Shown here in pieces: positions 1 through 12,445 of a DNA stretch of 64,000 nt. The DNA lies in contig CP136065.1 in the NCBI GenBank assembly GCA_032622095.1, forward strand, positions 98,835,343 to 98,899,342, in the 5' to 3' direction. A model generated the notes under the pieces. The model was not told the origin of the DNA, made no database searches, and worked only from the letters and a program-made list of their open reading frames with translations. The translations under genes were made by a program, and so were the position numbers. The number at the start of each line of letters is the position of its first letter. Positions within the stretch are counted from its first letter, which is position 1. Source of the stretch: Siphonodentalium dalli. Taxonomy: Eukaryota; Mollusca; Scaphopoda; Gadilida; Siphonodentaliidae.

Positions 1-860
1 AATGCATGAATTGGTCCATGTATCTTAAGAATGACATGGTTAAACATATTATCCAGTTTGCTATTCACGAAAAGAGTCTTATGGAAAGCTGGTGGGTTCG
101 TTAGCGTTGTTCTAGCCATTCGTGTGCTCGCGTGCAGTACAGCATGATGTACCACGAACATATATGGTCATATATGTGAAAACATACGGTAATTTCCCTT
201 CCTACTTTCAAAGTGTCAATAACAATTGAATTCAACTTTCTGGTGACAGTCACGTAAACTTGCACATTTATATGATGGTATCCTGACATACATATTATGC
301 TAGACGTCATGGCCAGTGCAATCAAGACTAGCTTGTTTGTTAGGTTTGTTTCGATTATTGCTCACGTAGACTCACGTTATGCGAAATATGATTGTGGGTA
401 GCTCATTTCTCGAAGTGAAATAATATACGAAACGTTGTCACATTCCCAAACCTCATATAGTCAGGAGCATGCACATCATAGGCGGGGTGTATTATAAGTT
501 ATAAGGCGATTCGCTGCCGGATACGGTTTCACGTGAGGCGAAGTGAGATTAATATCGGACGAAGCGCTAGCCGAGCCCGATGTGATCATGCTGAGCCTTA
601 CACCACACCGTATTCGTAACGCGTGTAGCATGCTTTCAAGGTGAGAACTTGAATTACCGGTACGAAGTTCATTCATTATATTCTGGTGAGCTAAATGTGC
701 CGCCTATCAACTCATTCAGTCAATGGCTCATAATCAGAAATATGGTGACAAAGTAAGTTTGATCGTTATTGTATGCGTCTTTAGAATACGTCAAATGTGT
801 CAGATATATGCAGGTTGTGTTAAATAGTACTATGTTTTTAAATTAATAGAAATAAATTCC
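1..860. other. Non-coding, gene A intron or 3' side
   Basis: Only short random open frames are present, none with codon bias, domain or splice sites that extend gene A. I see no repeat here with another copy in the window. Confidence 0.5.
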
Positions 861-944
861 GACATATATCCCTTTTCATGGCACCCAAATATACCGTACA
901 TAAGCCTGAGGCGACAGAGTTCCAAAACATAAACAAACACAAGA

Positions 945-1075
945 AAACCATAGTCAGAAATGGTAACGCCACCAAGATTATAGTATTACATATAAATAGA
1001 AATTATAAAAAATACATAAAATATTTTGATAACAATTGCGTTTAAACAAGTAATCCTTCAAATTATTACTAACAA
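945..1075. repeat. Dispersed repeat, copy at 23775-23895
   Basis: The stretch from AAAACCATAGTCAGAAAT to CCTTCAAATTATTAC recurs, diverged, at 23775-23895 in the same orientation. The family is unknown. Confidence 0.6.
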
Positions 1076-1344
1076 AGCAAGTAAATGACTGTGGGGTCAC
1101 TCAACAGATTATAAAGACTTGGACTTAGTATACTGTAAATACTGGGACTGTATATTTTTAAATTTTAGTCTAAAATTTAAATGAAATAATTAAAAGATAA
1201 AATTTAGCAAGTAGTAAAAGTTAATTTTATCATTTAATTTTTTTTTTTGGTTAAATAAAGGAATAATTTAAATGTAAAATTTGGTTTAAAAAAAAATGAT
1301 TGACCGTGGCTCTTCCAATAGTTGCGCGACTGACCTGGTCAATT

Positions 1345-1575
1345 GTTCTTAAGAAGTTGTTTTGAGAATTACTATGGAGGGACATAGTTATGGCTGTGGC
1401 TTCGCGAGTAATTGACTTGGTGACGTGATGTTAACAATCTGAACTCCAGTAAACCAAGGACGCTCCATACCAAATATAAGGTAAATAAATAATTCTTTAT
1501 AAGTTGTTTTAATATTTACTATGGAGGGAAAGAATTGTGGTGCTGGCTTCGCAACTATTTGACCCCATTGTAACA
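1345..1575. repeat. Tandem duplication of a ~145 bp unit
   Basis: The block AAGTTGTTTT, TTACTATGGAGGGA, GGCTTCGC occurs at about 1354-1420 and again at about 1500-1565. This is an imperfect two-copy direct repeat. Confidence 0.65.
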
Positions 1576-1907
1576 AATATAAATATTAGTCACTCAGGCA
1601 ATAGATGTATCTATTCTGTATATTAAGTTATTGGGTCTTACGTGTCTTGAGATGTCTAAATATGTTTTGATGGACAGATCGCGCAAGCGCAAGGGACCCC
1701 GCCAATCTTATTTGTTGTGCTTCGAATTGTTGACTTATTAAATATGCACATATACTTAAGAAACAGTCGTGTGCGAAGCGCGCTCCCGTAGGTCGGTTTT
1801 TGGATGCCAGTTAATGAAAATATCATTGAAATAATCGGTTTCCCCCAAATAAACATCCATATATTCAATATACATGTTTTTGGAGCAGAATTAGGTAGAC
1901 CATATTG

Positions 1908-2325
1908 AACGCCATAATTCTGCTGTGGTTAAGTGGTCAATTACTTTGGACATTACTGTATGTAGATGGAGTTATCATTAGACCTCACATCCTTATATGG
2001 GATACAGTAATGCCCAAAGTAATTGACCACTTAACCACAGCAGAATTATGGGTAATTTTTCAGGATTTAAAATCCGGAAAAATTACCCACAATCTGCTGT
2101 GCTTAAGTGGTCAATTACTTTGGACATTACTGTATGTGGATGGAGTTATCATTAGACCTCACATCCTTATATGGGCTACAGTAATGCCTAAAGTAATTGA
2201 CCAATTAACCACAGCAGAATTAAGGGTAATTTTTCAGGATTTAAAATCTTGAAAAATTACCCATAATTCTGCTGTGGTTAAGTGATCAATTACTTTGGAC
2301 ATTACTGTATGTAGATGGAGTTAAA
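1908..2325. mobile_element. Tandem array of palindromic TA-flanked MITEs
   Basis: An inverted-repeat arm beginning CAGTAATGCCCAAAGT and running through CACAGCAGAATTATGGG alternates with its reverse complement (arm at ~1911-1960, pair at ~2005-2132, pair at ~2179-2308). Each arm pair is bounded by TA, and the 42 bp spacer between pairs is itself duplicated. CAGT ends and TA flanks are typical of Tc1/mariner-type MITEs. A long open frame across this block is an artefact of the repeat. Confidence 0.8.
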
Positions 2326-2539
2326 CCTCACATCAGTTTGTTGGGGATTTGGACCTTGACTTGGGACCTATTTTTTTTAACGCAACAAATGCGAGTACAC
2401 CTTATACACAAATTTCTGATGTAGCCAGAGTTTTTATTGGATAATATTAGTTTGAAGCCTGCTTACATTTCAATATGTTGTCAGTTTTGTATTCTCTGCA
2501 GCAGCTAGAACTCGGCGCGTTGAAGCAAAAGTTATAAAA

Positions 2540-3410
2540 GAAAAATGTGTACGTAACGAGACTATAATACAAATGAAAAAATAAATTGAGGGAGGGGTGG
2601 GCATTACAGGGAACTAAGGGTTGAACCGATATAAATCTGTAGAGCGATAACGACCAATGTTGACATATTATGCATCTCAACTCTACTGTTGCAACAAGGT
2701 TATAAAATAGGGGGGGGTGTCAGAATTTTAGTCATCTCTATATAGTGCCAGAATAGTAATTTATGGACTTCTATAGTGGTACAATACAAATTAGAATCAA
2801 ATGATAAAAAATATGTATGTAACACAACTATACCGATGAAAGTAAAAATAATAATTTAGGCCGGGATAAGATGTTGGTTTGGTTATATGGACTCGGAGAA
2901 AAAGGGGTTCGTACCGATGAACTGACATAAATTAGTGGAGCGATGTTGCCATGTAATGCATCGCGACTGTACTAAAGCAGCAATGATATAAAATTGGGGG
3001 GGCCCGGGGGGGGGTCGGAAATTATCTCTATCTCTATAGATGGCACCAGAATTATATAGAAAGGAATAGCAATTGATATACGTATACGGTATACTATAGT
3101 AATACCATAGACATATAAGTACAAGTATCACTCAATAAAATATTTCGTAACGTGACTATAGCGATGAAAAAAATAAATAAATTGGACTGGGATTAGAGAT
3201 TGGGTTGGTTATATGTGGATAATTGGATATGGAATTCATACCGATGAAATGATACAAATTAGTGGAGCGATAAAGACCAATGTTGACACTTAGTCAGGCT
3301 ACGCGGGGGAAATAGGGGTTGATACGATAGACCGAAATAAATTTGTCGAGTGATAATGACCAATGTTGACGTATAAAGTAACGCGACTGTACTGTTGCAC
3401 AATTATCATG
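2540..3410. repeat. Degenerate ~270-330 bp tandem repeat, about three units
   Basis: Landmarks recur in order: CGTAACGAGACTATA-like at 2550, 2820 and 3148; GGAGCGATAA with CCAATGTTGAC at about 2640, 2940, 3265 and 3350; and G-rich tracts at 2710 and 2996. Units are diverged and unequal. No coding content is seen. Confidence 0.65.
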
Positions 3411-3475
3411 TAGAACCAGTCAAATATGGACTCTGGTGCCAATATGGAACAGCTCAGAAAACATTTGAAGGGCCC

Positions 3476-3845
3476 TAAAATTTATGGGATCTGCCATACA
3501 AATCGATTTATGTTGATAAATCTCTTATTTTTCAAAATTTTAAGCTGAGACTTGGTGTGTTTGAGTGGGATACGTATATATTCCTAAAATGATAGGATAC
3601 AGCACATAATTATGTTTTAGGTGGAAGAAATGAATTTTTTTCGATGATAAAATTTAACAATAAGTTAAATTTTAATAACATGGGATTTGCAAATAAAATC
3701 GATTTATGTTGACAAAACTGTCATTTTTCAAAATTTTGAGTTGAGAATTCGTGTGTCTGTGTGTAATACTTATATATTCTTAAAATGACAGAGTCCAGCG
3801 CGTAATTATCTTTTAGATGGAAGAAATTGAATTTGTTTTCGATAA
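3476..3845. repeat. ~200 bp tandem duplication
   Basis: CAAATCGATTTATGTTGA, TTTTTCAAAATTTT and TTAGGTGGAAGAAATGAATTT occur once from ~3500 and again from ~3690 with clear divergence. Confidence 0.7.
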
Positions 3846-4137
3846 CCATCTACGGCCGTACTACGGCCGGGTTTATCGAGTACGCTATTTTATAAACAAA
3901 CTTTTGTCAATAGCCGTTTTGGTCAAACTAAACCTTTTTCGACCGGGAAAGCAGATCCGAATAGTAGCTAAGATGTATTTAGATAGAATTATCAAAAGAA
4001 TTTGACCGATTAGGGTGCATTTTAAAAGAATCGAGTGGAGAAATCTTGGTGACATTTTCATAAAACACGCCGATAATTCCAAAGATAAAAGATGGCGGTT
4101 ACTACAAAAAAAACAGACATGCGCACTCCAATTAAAA

Positions 4138-4670
4138 TTACCCATAATTCAGTTCACTACACCAGGGGCTCCCAACAGGTTATACAATATTTTCAGGCTA
4201 TCAGATTATTTATATTTTCGACTTTAAGTTTACAATTTGAGCCTGTCCTCACTCTATCGATACGATTTATCATAAACATATTATACACCAGTGGCGTTAA
4301 CTTTACAACTTCGGCATCTACGTGATTATATCGGTACGATTCAGTAAGGTACAAACAATCTCCATAAAATACCCACAATTCAGTTCACTACATGCAGGGG
4401 CTCCCAATAGGTTATTCCCATTTATTATGGGCTCCCAATAGGTTATACAATATTTTCAGGCTATCAGATTATTTATATTTTCAACAAGATATTATTACAC
4501 CGGTGACTTTAAGTTTACAATTTGAGCCTGTCCTGACTCTATCGATAGGATTTATCATATTTTCATAAACGTATTATACACCGCTGGCGTTAACTTTACA
4601 ATTTCGGCATCTACGTGATTATATCGGTACGATTGAGTAAGGTACAAACAATCTCCAAGAATACATTCGC
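4138..4670. repeat. ~240-290 bp tandem duplication
   Basis: The block starting ACCCATAATTCAGTTCACTA, through TATACAATATTTTCAGGCTA and GGCATCTACGTGATTATA, is present at 4138-4370 and again at 4371-4665. The second copy carries a small extra repeat of the GGCTCCCAATAGGTTAT motif. Confidence 0.75.
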
Positions 4671-5037
4671 CCTGTACTCCATGCGATATAAAAAAAACAA
4701 ATGCTAGTAACACCACACTAGGTGGCGTAATAAAACAAAACAAAAAGAACAAGATGACGTCTATCGGTCACATATGAATCCATATCCCATGGGGCTGTCA
4801 ATGTGGGGTCGGTATCAATTACGATAAAGCTACTATCCCCTCATCCCCCGTTAGAACATCTCCATTCTCATTGGTCAATCAAGTAGGCGGGCATGATAAT
4901 GGCCCATACATGCCAATATGTCTGCCATATACTGCCGCATTCTGGTATATATCTTATAACCACATCGATCAGCCGATGGCCATGCATGCAAATCAGATAT
5001 GTGCATTTCATAATGAGATAATTATATAACGATATAC

Positions 5038-5123
5038 CTTAATCGCCTTTCCTATAGCTATGGCCCCTCCCATCCGTAAATGGTTCCAACTCAAATCGAG
5101 AACTAGCAACGTTGTGTTGGTTT
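5038..5123 (-). CDS. LRRC74A-like: Gene A exon: central LRR (LDLSWNHL)
   Basis: The 86 nt exon is phase 1 in and phase 0 out, with acceptor CGTATTCCAG and donor AAG|GTATAT. It reads TNTTLLVLDLSWNHL then RMGGAIAIGKAIK. It is the orthologous exon to gene B 62544-62459, which has the same length, the same phases and about 15 of 28 identical residues. No further gene A exon is recognisable between here and base 1, so the remaining LRRs, EF-hands and stop should lie outside the window. Confidence 0.88.
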
Positions 5124-5273
5124 CTGGAATACGAAATACATAAATTCCTGCTTTATTACGGAACAGCAATGGCACAACACACATGCATGCACAGAGTACA
5201 CTCGTCAACGAAACATTATTACACATGTAACTAGAAATTTTATCGTATTGTCCAAGTTCTTGAACATCGGCAT

Positions 5274-5610
5274 TTGCTACCCATCAGATATCGCATCAAT
5301 TTCAAATTATTACTTTTTGCATATAAATCCTATAATAAACTAGCACCATCTTACCTGGTTGAAATGAACCGGCCTGTCCTCAAATGTATGGAAATGCGTG
5401 CAATATTACTGCAACCCGGTGACCTCAAAACGAGCGGCGATCAGTTTTTCGGTTACGGAACCATTCTGTGAAACCAACTACCCACTTCTCTCAAACGTAC
5501 GCTAGATATTTCTGAATTTAAATCTGTCCTCAAGACTGATCAAGACTCATATTTTCCTAAATGCATTCTCTCTGAGGACAAAAGACGCGATGAAAAACAC
5601 TTTACGTTTT
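5274..5610 (+). pseudogene. Non-LTR retrotransposon reverse transcriptase, C-terminal relic
   Basis: The reading starts LPIRYRINFKLLLFAYKSYN and continues LAPSYLVEM, the hallmark LPVxxRIxFKILLLTYKALN..LAPSYL block found after the RT domain of many animal LINEs. The family's LWNSLP motif reads L-stop-NQLP because its Trp codon is TGA. Reading then continues SLKRTLDISEFKSVLKTD. No 5' RT is present. It lies about 150 bp upstream of the gene A exon at 5123 and on the opposite strand. Confidence 0.85.
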
Positions 5611-5654
5611 GATGAAACCATTGCGACACATTGTATTAGATAGAAACATATCCT

Positions 5655-5790
5655 CGTGAAAATAGGTTCATATTGGACCTAAATATTCACATATGTTCAC
5701 ATTGGACTTATTTTATTCCTTAATCCGTTTTATGGCGCGGGCCACAGTGAAAACACATTGTGAAGGTCGCTCTTTAAAACACTTCTTCAA
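5655..5790. repeat. Dispersed repeat family (also ~8570-8620, 28250-28430, 39390-39540)
   Basis: Shared pieces include TTCACATTGGACTTATTT, GGCGCGGGCCACAGTGAAAA and GTCGCTCTTTA. Copies are short, diverged and in both orientations, so this is probably an old MITE family. Confidence 0.55.
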
Positions 5791-6232
5791 ATATCTCCGT
5801 TATTTCGTTAATAATAATAATTTCCTATTTCCATATTTCGCTCTATTTCTATATTTCGCTCTATTTCTTATTTCGCTATTTTGTTGCATTTCATATTTCG
5901 ATAATGCTCTGTAATTTAAATATTATGGGATATGGGATTATATGATATCCTATATTCTGATATTCAATCGAACATCCCGTGCCACGTGGTACTGAGAAAC
6001 CTTATCGCGAACGCAGATTACATATTGTTTGCTATATAATCCTCAGAGTATTGGCTGAGCGTAATTCAGATTCAAATAATGTCAATATGGGCTTATTTGT
6101 GTATTTAAAATAAGTTAAATAATGAGCTTATTTTCATGAGATCAGGCTGATGTGTTCCCATGTGAAAGCCGAGAGTACTCAAAACCGCATTATTGTTATT
6201 ATTCTTCTTACGGTAAGTCATTGGGCCCGATT

Positions 6233-8025
6233 CGTCGTCTCGGGTTTAAACCTGGTCTACGTAAACCTATAGGTTTAAACCGCCGTGAGTCAGCAAAATC
6301 CGTGGTTTAAACCAGCGACCGCAGGTCTAAGTGACGCATTCGTCATCTCTGGGTTAAACCTGGTCCAGCCAGACCAGCGGTTTAGCAGTAGTGTATCTGT
6401 ATCGTCGGGATAATTAATCGTACTTTCCTAATGCGGACCGCCTCGTTTTATTGATTGCGAAAATCAATAATTACGACAGCGACCATATTTTTATTGGAAA
6501 TTTATAAGCGAGAATCACTCACACCTATAAAGCGTGTGGGGATAAGTTTTTGTCAATTTCGATATTTTGTTTGCGTTTTATAAGCTTAAACCGGCAACTA
6601 AACCATCTAATTCGGCGGTCCAGCTAAACCAGCTTTGTCGAGGCTAAACTTGAGATGACGAATCCGTCTTTTCTTCATCACGGTTTAGAATTGTCAAACA
6701 ATCAACCAAAGGGTGGAGCTGTAAATTATCTCGAGTGAGGGCGTGTCTAAGTGGCGGCTGCTGACAGGTGTTATCATGTCACAGTTGATTCATTCGCTTT
6801 GCTCAGATATGGGCATGTTCCTTCAATATGATTTTTACAACTATCTTGTGGGTTTTTATATGGCTTGTGGCAATCACAAATACTGTGTTTTCTACGAATT
6901 CATTCGAATGGTTCAACGTTTTAATTTTGACACCAAAACGATGCTACTGCATGACCAGATATGCTATACACATAGTTTGCAATCCTAAACCTATATTGCT
7001 ATATGAGTCAAATTTGATAACTTATCTCGATGTAGATCATGCAACAACGCTCTACTCTGGCTTCGCCCATAATATGCCCATAATATTCCACCAATTCTAA
7101 ACCTGGGAACTTTTTGATTTTCTGCATGACGGAAAATTTATTACATTGAAAAAAGCAACGCATGTACTATATTTCTTTATTAATAGCTGTGTCTCTGTAT
7201 GGTTGCCCACTTCAAACAGTTCAGGTGCCGCTTCTGGTGTGCACTCATAAGCAAATTGCTTTTACTTGACTGACCTCTTGGTTCAGAATTGACTCGATTA
7301 TGGAGCCTTTATTCAGCGTCAGAGGGGCCTGCGGCCCCTTCGTGCGACAGGAACCTGCGTCACATTTGCGCACATTTTGATCAATTGAATATTTAATTTT
7401 AAAAAAAAATAATTAAATTTAAAACAAACAAATATTAATATAAATTTTAAATTATTGTTTCTTGTTATATACAACTCCTTACTCAATTTAACAACACAAT
7501 GTTTTCATTTGTTTTTAATTAATTTTTTTATATTTTTAAATCAGTTGCGAACAGACAAACGAACATACAGATATACAGCTCCTATACCCTTTAATATATA
7601 CAGATATACATGTAAATACACAAAATTGTTTGTCTTTGCGGGTAAAGCATCTTGTAGAAAATCTATCACTAACAAAGTGATAAACAGCGCGTGAAACTCG
7701 TGTTGAGAGACAAGCCCTTTGTCCGATTGATTTAAACCCACAAAGAGATCGGATTGATACTTATTTCTCAATGAATAAGTCCAATGAGCGCGCACGCGTT
7801 CACAATAATTTATGACATGTCAATAACCATTATATCGGCTTGTCTTTTGGTCCGATGGGTAAGAAGGTAGTTTGACTGTATGCTCATATCACCAAATCGA
7901 GTTGTCAATTAGTTGGTAACTGAATGACAAAAACGCCCCCTTAGACCCGGTTTGGCTGGACCGCCAATGCAGGTTTAAACCAGGTTTAAAATCGGATGTT
8001 TAAGCCGGAGATGACGAATCCGGCC
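6233..8025. mobile_element. TIR element, ~1.8 kb, with nested related ends
   Basis: The left end GGGCCCGATTCGTC and the reverse complement of the right end GGCCGGATTCGTC match and are flanked by ATT on both sides (6230-6232, 8026-8028). Additional copies of the subterminal motif (ATTCGTCATCT, GGTTTAAACC) at ~6338 and ~6660 suggest a nested or internally duplicated structure. No transposase frame is seen, so it is non-autonomous. The 3 bp flanks and GGGCC ends are compatible with PIF/Harbinger, which is an inference. Confidence 0.65.
7300..7380. repeat. Dispersed repeat, inverted copy at 28440-28545
   Basis: GGAGCCTTTATTCAGCG followed by GAGGGGCCTGCGGCCCCTT recurs as the reverse complement at 28440-28545. 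The GC-rich core is itself a small palindrome. Confidence 0.6.
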
Positions 8026-8138
8026 ATTATGTTTCGCATATAATTTCCCTGTCGTACAGGTAACACGCACGAGACATACATTCTGCGGTTTGGTGTATCC
8101 GGCGTTCTTTATATTCATGTTAATAATTGTCTACAAAC

Positions 8139-8220
8139 CGAGTCCTTCCGCAATGGCCTTTCCGCCTTCTTCTCTGAATTCATTCGTCCCCAGACGCAAT
8201 TCCTTGATGATTTCATTGTC
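8139..8220 (-). CDS. LRRC74A-like: Gene A exon: central LRR
   Basis: The acceptor is CTATTTCAG; the donor CTCG|GTTTGT is weak. The 82 nt exon is phase 0 in and phase 1 out. It reads DNEIIKELRLGTNEF then REEGGKAIAEGL, a clear 27-residue LRR unit. The one-base overhang joins the next exon in frame and gives Glu. Compared with vertebrate LRRC74A, about two LRRs are missing between this exon and the one at 13813-13706. One or more exons in 8.3-13.7 kb are therefore probably unrecognised. Confidence 0.85.
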
Positions 8221-8654
8221 CTGAAATAGTCACGAAGGGTCAACATAGGTTGCAGCTGATGACGCTCTCGTAAAATGACACTTTGTTGCCATGTTCATAT
8301 GTAAGAAAAAAATAAGTCTGTGCAATATATACCAACACGCATATATATGGTGGCGCATATAGCGATATCCCCTTATTTCGAGGGGAAACACTGCGTAGTA
8401 TGATCCGAATCATATAGCATGACACCACTATTTAGGAGCAAAGAAAAACGATTTCTCCAACATATCATCGCGGAAATACACACAAAATCGACCTATGATG
8501 TGAAATAGGTACATAATATGATTATTTGACTCAGAAATCAGCAGATAATGGTCTCTTTCTTGTAATTTTCGCTTTATGGCGCGGGCCACAGTGAAAACAC
8601 CTGTTAAAGAGCTTATACCTAAACAGTCGTGAGTTGGCTTATTTGTGTCATTGT

Positions 8655-8802
8655 GCGCACATAATCTGCTTAGAATCGCCTCATTATGAGTCGACAACGT
8701 GACTAATTGTTCTCATTTTCAGCACATTATCGATTCAAAATGAGGCGATTCTAAGTAGATTATATACCTAAACAATTTCCAGTATAAGCAGATTATGTGC
8801 TG
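8655..8802. repeat. Inverted repeat, ~27 bp arms
   Basis: The segment around TAGAATCGCCTCATTATGAG (8671-8690) pairs with TGAGGCGATTCTAAGTAG (8741-8758). A further piece (GCAGATTATGTGCTG, 8788-8802) pairs with 8656-8670. This is probably the end structure of a small transposon. Confidence 0.6.
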
Positions 8803-9289
8803 TTTTTTTTTTTGGAGAACAGGCTGACTGATTCCTCAAATAATCGGGGAAATGAGCAAGACTAAAGTCATCAGTTATTAAATCGAATTCACCGTCGTCT
8901 TTGTTAATCCACATAGATGTGTGTGAGTTGTTGATAACAACATAGACAATTATTTTCCACTGTATCAATTGTCCTAACACCGGGACCGGGGCGTGCAGAC
9001 CCATGGAACCAAACTATAACACTGGTACTAAACGCCAGAGGGCATACGTCGTATTTGTATATGAAACGCCATGGTACGAAACGCCCAACACCCCACAAGA
9101 AGTGGCGTATTTTAATTTTCTTGGAAAAGTTGTATCTACTCGAAATTTTCAACGACATCACTTCCAGAAATTGAAATTCTTATATGAGGAATAGATGTTA
9201 AATGTAACGGCATATTTGATAATATGATGCGGAAATACAGCGTGCAGTTATAAAATTAAATAATGCTTAAAGATTGTGACTATGTGCAT

Positions 9290-9445
9290 TAAAGCCACAT
9301 GGCGGTTGCGCTCTATAATAGTGATAATACACCTTTTGAATTTGTCCTACTATCAGGTCGATAAATACCTTTAATAGTCTATGTGCATTGTGCATTACAT
9401 GTATATGTCCCAGAAAGACGAACTGGAGTCATAAAAAAAACAACT
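9290..9445. repeat. Dispersed repeat, copy at 21095-21250
   Basis: The order AAAGCCACATGGCGGTT, CTTTTGAATTT, GATAAATACCTTTAA, CAGAAAGACGAACTGGAGTC is shared in the same orientation with 21095-21250. No coding capacity is seen. Confidence 0.6.
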
Positions 9446-10676
9446 TCGAACACGAAGATCTGGTTCCGATCAAATATTGGGACATTTGTATTCATTGCAA
9501 TTCTCAAACTTATCGAACATAAGAAACAAAAGACGTATTATGGCGGTATATCGACGAATTTGTAAGATTCCTCTTGGGGTTCGAACGAGCCGTGTCCGTT
9601 TAATTACGTGTACTAACCAACAAAAGCTGCCTGAAGTGAACACCGTCGTATTCTTGGAAACCATTATCTGGAATGAATCTGAACATTTATTAGATTCTTC
9701 TTGTGTGTGTGTGTCAAATCTCTTATATGAATTCACAATTCAAATGACACCTCCTGTTTTTTTTTCAGGAATAATTTATGTAAATAATTGCAGGTTGTTT
9801 GTCACGAAACGCGGCCATGGTCGTGTTGTGATTGACTGGAGAAAGCCACTTTAAAGTCATTTAAAGTACACGCATACGACCACTTGCTCTGGCTAACAAG
9901 GTGAATGTTGAGTTTTTAAATCATGCACAATTGCAGAATTTTTCACTTGCATGACTTTTCTTGTCTCCAAGTCACTGCCAATGCAGAACCAAATATGTTT
10001 GATATTTTCAACGCCATATATTTTATAGTTTGATACGCTTTCTTCCTAACCAAACGACGCCACGGTTAGTTACGCCTTATACTAATTTACAAACAACCAT
10101 ATATAAGTAGCATATGTTTATAGAGAATATGAAGTATGGATAATAACGTATACGATATAAGATATATTGATAAGTTATAATTATTTTCTATTTATATTTA
10201 TACACATACAATCCGTTTACCTATAACATATTTGGGTTCAGGTTTTAAGTTTGGTAAACTGGGAACATAGTATTTTAACCCTTGACATGATTATATATAC
10301 CATATACTATGAGTTTAGGCTGATACTGTGCTATTATGTTCTGGCGATCAATGCATCACACGTGTGTGAATATGAAATTATCCCCATATTTAAATCGGAT
10401 TGCCGTTAATAAGATGGACCCCCAGCTTCGCAATCACGTCTTTTACCGAGAGAGTCTCTTTTGTAAATTTTATTACATGTGTATCTCCATAAATGTGCAC
10501 GATACAAACGCTAAAACACATGGAAAAACACAAGTTACGCTTTACTTACCTGACAGGTCTAGAACGCGGCACCATCGGTTTTTTCCAAGTGCATCACATA
10601 TTGCGCGAGCCCCTGGGCTTCCCAGCTTATTCTTCACTACTCTCTACAACGAACATGTGAAACTGATTATTCTTAA

Positions 10677-11050
10677 GAGGGGGTAAAGTTAAAGTGGCAA
10701 TATTTAAATGGGGAATTCAGTGTTAATTTTCATGACAAGATTACTCAATATTTACAAACCGTAAAATAATACTTCATGTCTTGTTGGAATGTTTGAGCAT
10801 TTATCTAGTGACAACGCAAAGCAGATTTTTCATTTTCTGTTTTGTTTTGTGACATTTGATGGAAATATTATAAATGATGATAAATAATGGTGACCTACTT
10901 TATAATAATGTCCAATAATATCAAACCTGGGATGAAAATCAAAGCTATGAAAATCAAAGCTATGATATCGTCACCTGATTGGTTTGATAAATTTTTTCTT
11001 AACAATTAACACTGAATTATCTATTCAAATGTTGCCACTTTACCTCCCTC
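10677..11050. mobile_element. MITE with TTAA target duplication
   Basis: The ends read GAGGGGGTAAAG at the left and, reverse complemented, GAGGGAGGTAAAG at the right. Extended similarity runs about 55 bp inward (AGTGGCAA, AATTCAGTGTTAATT). TTAA flanks both ends (10673-10676, 11051-11054). TTAA targets are known for piggyBac and Kolobok; no transposase is present. Confidence 0.75.
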
Positions 11051-11054
11051 TTAA

Positions 11055-12270
11055 ACTGATCAATCGGAGTTGACAAGAGTTAGCTAAACACTATTAGCCA
11101 GTGACTTAAGAATAACCCAACAACTCTTTTTTAGATGTGGTAGCATGAGTTACTTGTACTTGCAATTGTAACAGAATATGGAGACAAAACCCCATATCTG
11201 CAGGTGAATGTCCAACAACGTAAACCTATCAGATAATAATTCCTCAGTGTTGCAGGTTGCTTATCATGTTTATACGCACATTTAGCGTTGTATATAACTT
11301 CCATCTTAATTTACTAGCTGACCACTATCAGTGCCTGGGCATCTTCTCCGCATACGAGTTTCAAAATGTTTACAACACACTGCATGATGCATATTCTTGG
11401 TGCATGTATAGATACAACTGGTCGTTACTCGTCGGCAACTATACGATTTATTATTTATGTAATTCTTTGATAATTAATGGAGTGTATGCCTTCATAATAG
11501 CCATCACCGTTTGCGCTATACCAAGTAGAGTGGCAACTATTGCAACTCAGCAGACCTGGAGAAGATATGCCATGCAAAATCGGGACAAGATAACATTTAC
11601 ATTTACTGCAAGTGGTAACCCTTACGATATTAAATGGATTATCCCACCCAGTTATAACAGTATATATTGGAATGGTATATTATTCATTTAGATGGGTGTT
11701 ACAATACTAAAAGCAGATGGCAGACATACGGAAACATAATTCAAGAGCAGAATGATTAATATTCATTAGTCGGCAATGTTCAGATAATAAGTTCAGCAAA
11801 CAACCTGTGGTCGCTTGAGACATGGAAGTCAAATGCACCTTATAATACATGTATGTCGACTAAAAATATATAACCAGTTTAGATTCCCTCTATAATATTG
11901 TACCCACTGATAACTTAATAACATATTTGGTCCGCGTGCGCGTTTCAATGTGAACATTATGTATGTGTAGCCCATGTTACATGCACCTACCATGAGGGGA
12001 AATACGTTTTCAACATTTTGACTCAGTCGATCAAAATGTCTGTGGGACGTTCAGAATGCCTGACAGACTTGATCGCTCCAATGCTATTGGTGATAAATGA
12101 ACATGCTGGTAATGGGGGTACACCATGACCATTGACCTGCAGGTGAAGAGAATCTCATTGGTGCGACTGTCTAAATTCGAAGTACAAAATAGAGACACAA
12201 GAATGAGAATGCAACAACATATGTATAACATATACACAAACAAACTTCTTGGCGCAAATATAGTCAACGT
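11055..12270. other. Intronic stretch of gene A without recognised gene
   Basis: It holds a 144-codon plus-strand open frame (11257-11691) with no recognisable domain or codon bias. A repeat fragment at 11690-11840 is an inverted copy of the family at 15000-15240 and 59660-59875. Nothing else is supported. Confidence 0.4.
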
Positions 12271-12289
12271 CTTCCTTGTTTAGCAATAT

Positions 12290-12445
12290 CTTGATCATCA
12301 TTATTATCATCATTATAATCATCATCATCATTATCATTATCATCATCACAATCATCATCGTCATATCAAATCGTTATTATAACATCATCATCATCGTCCT
12401 CCGAGACTACAACACCAATAACAACAACAACACCAATACAAAACA
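12290..12445. repeat. ATC/ATT/AAC microsatellite
   Basis: This is a trinucleotide-rich tract (mixtures of ATC and ATT, then AAC). Open frames across it (poly-Ile, poly-Met) are artefacts. Confidence 0.9.

Noticed and set aside
1905-2252. 115-codon plus-strand open frame
   Set aside because: It runs through duplicated MITE arms and its protein is simply the same repeat translated twice.
9477-9854. 125-codon plus-strand open frame
   Set aside because: It begins just downstream of a dispersed repeat, has no recognisable motif and no coding-like composition.
11257-11691. 144-codon plus-strand open frame with hydrophobic stretches
   Set aside because: No recognisable domain, no codon bias, no supported splice or promoter context, and it ends inside a dispersed repeat family (11690-11840).
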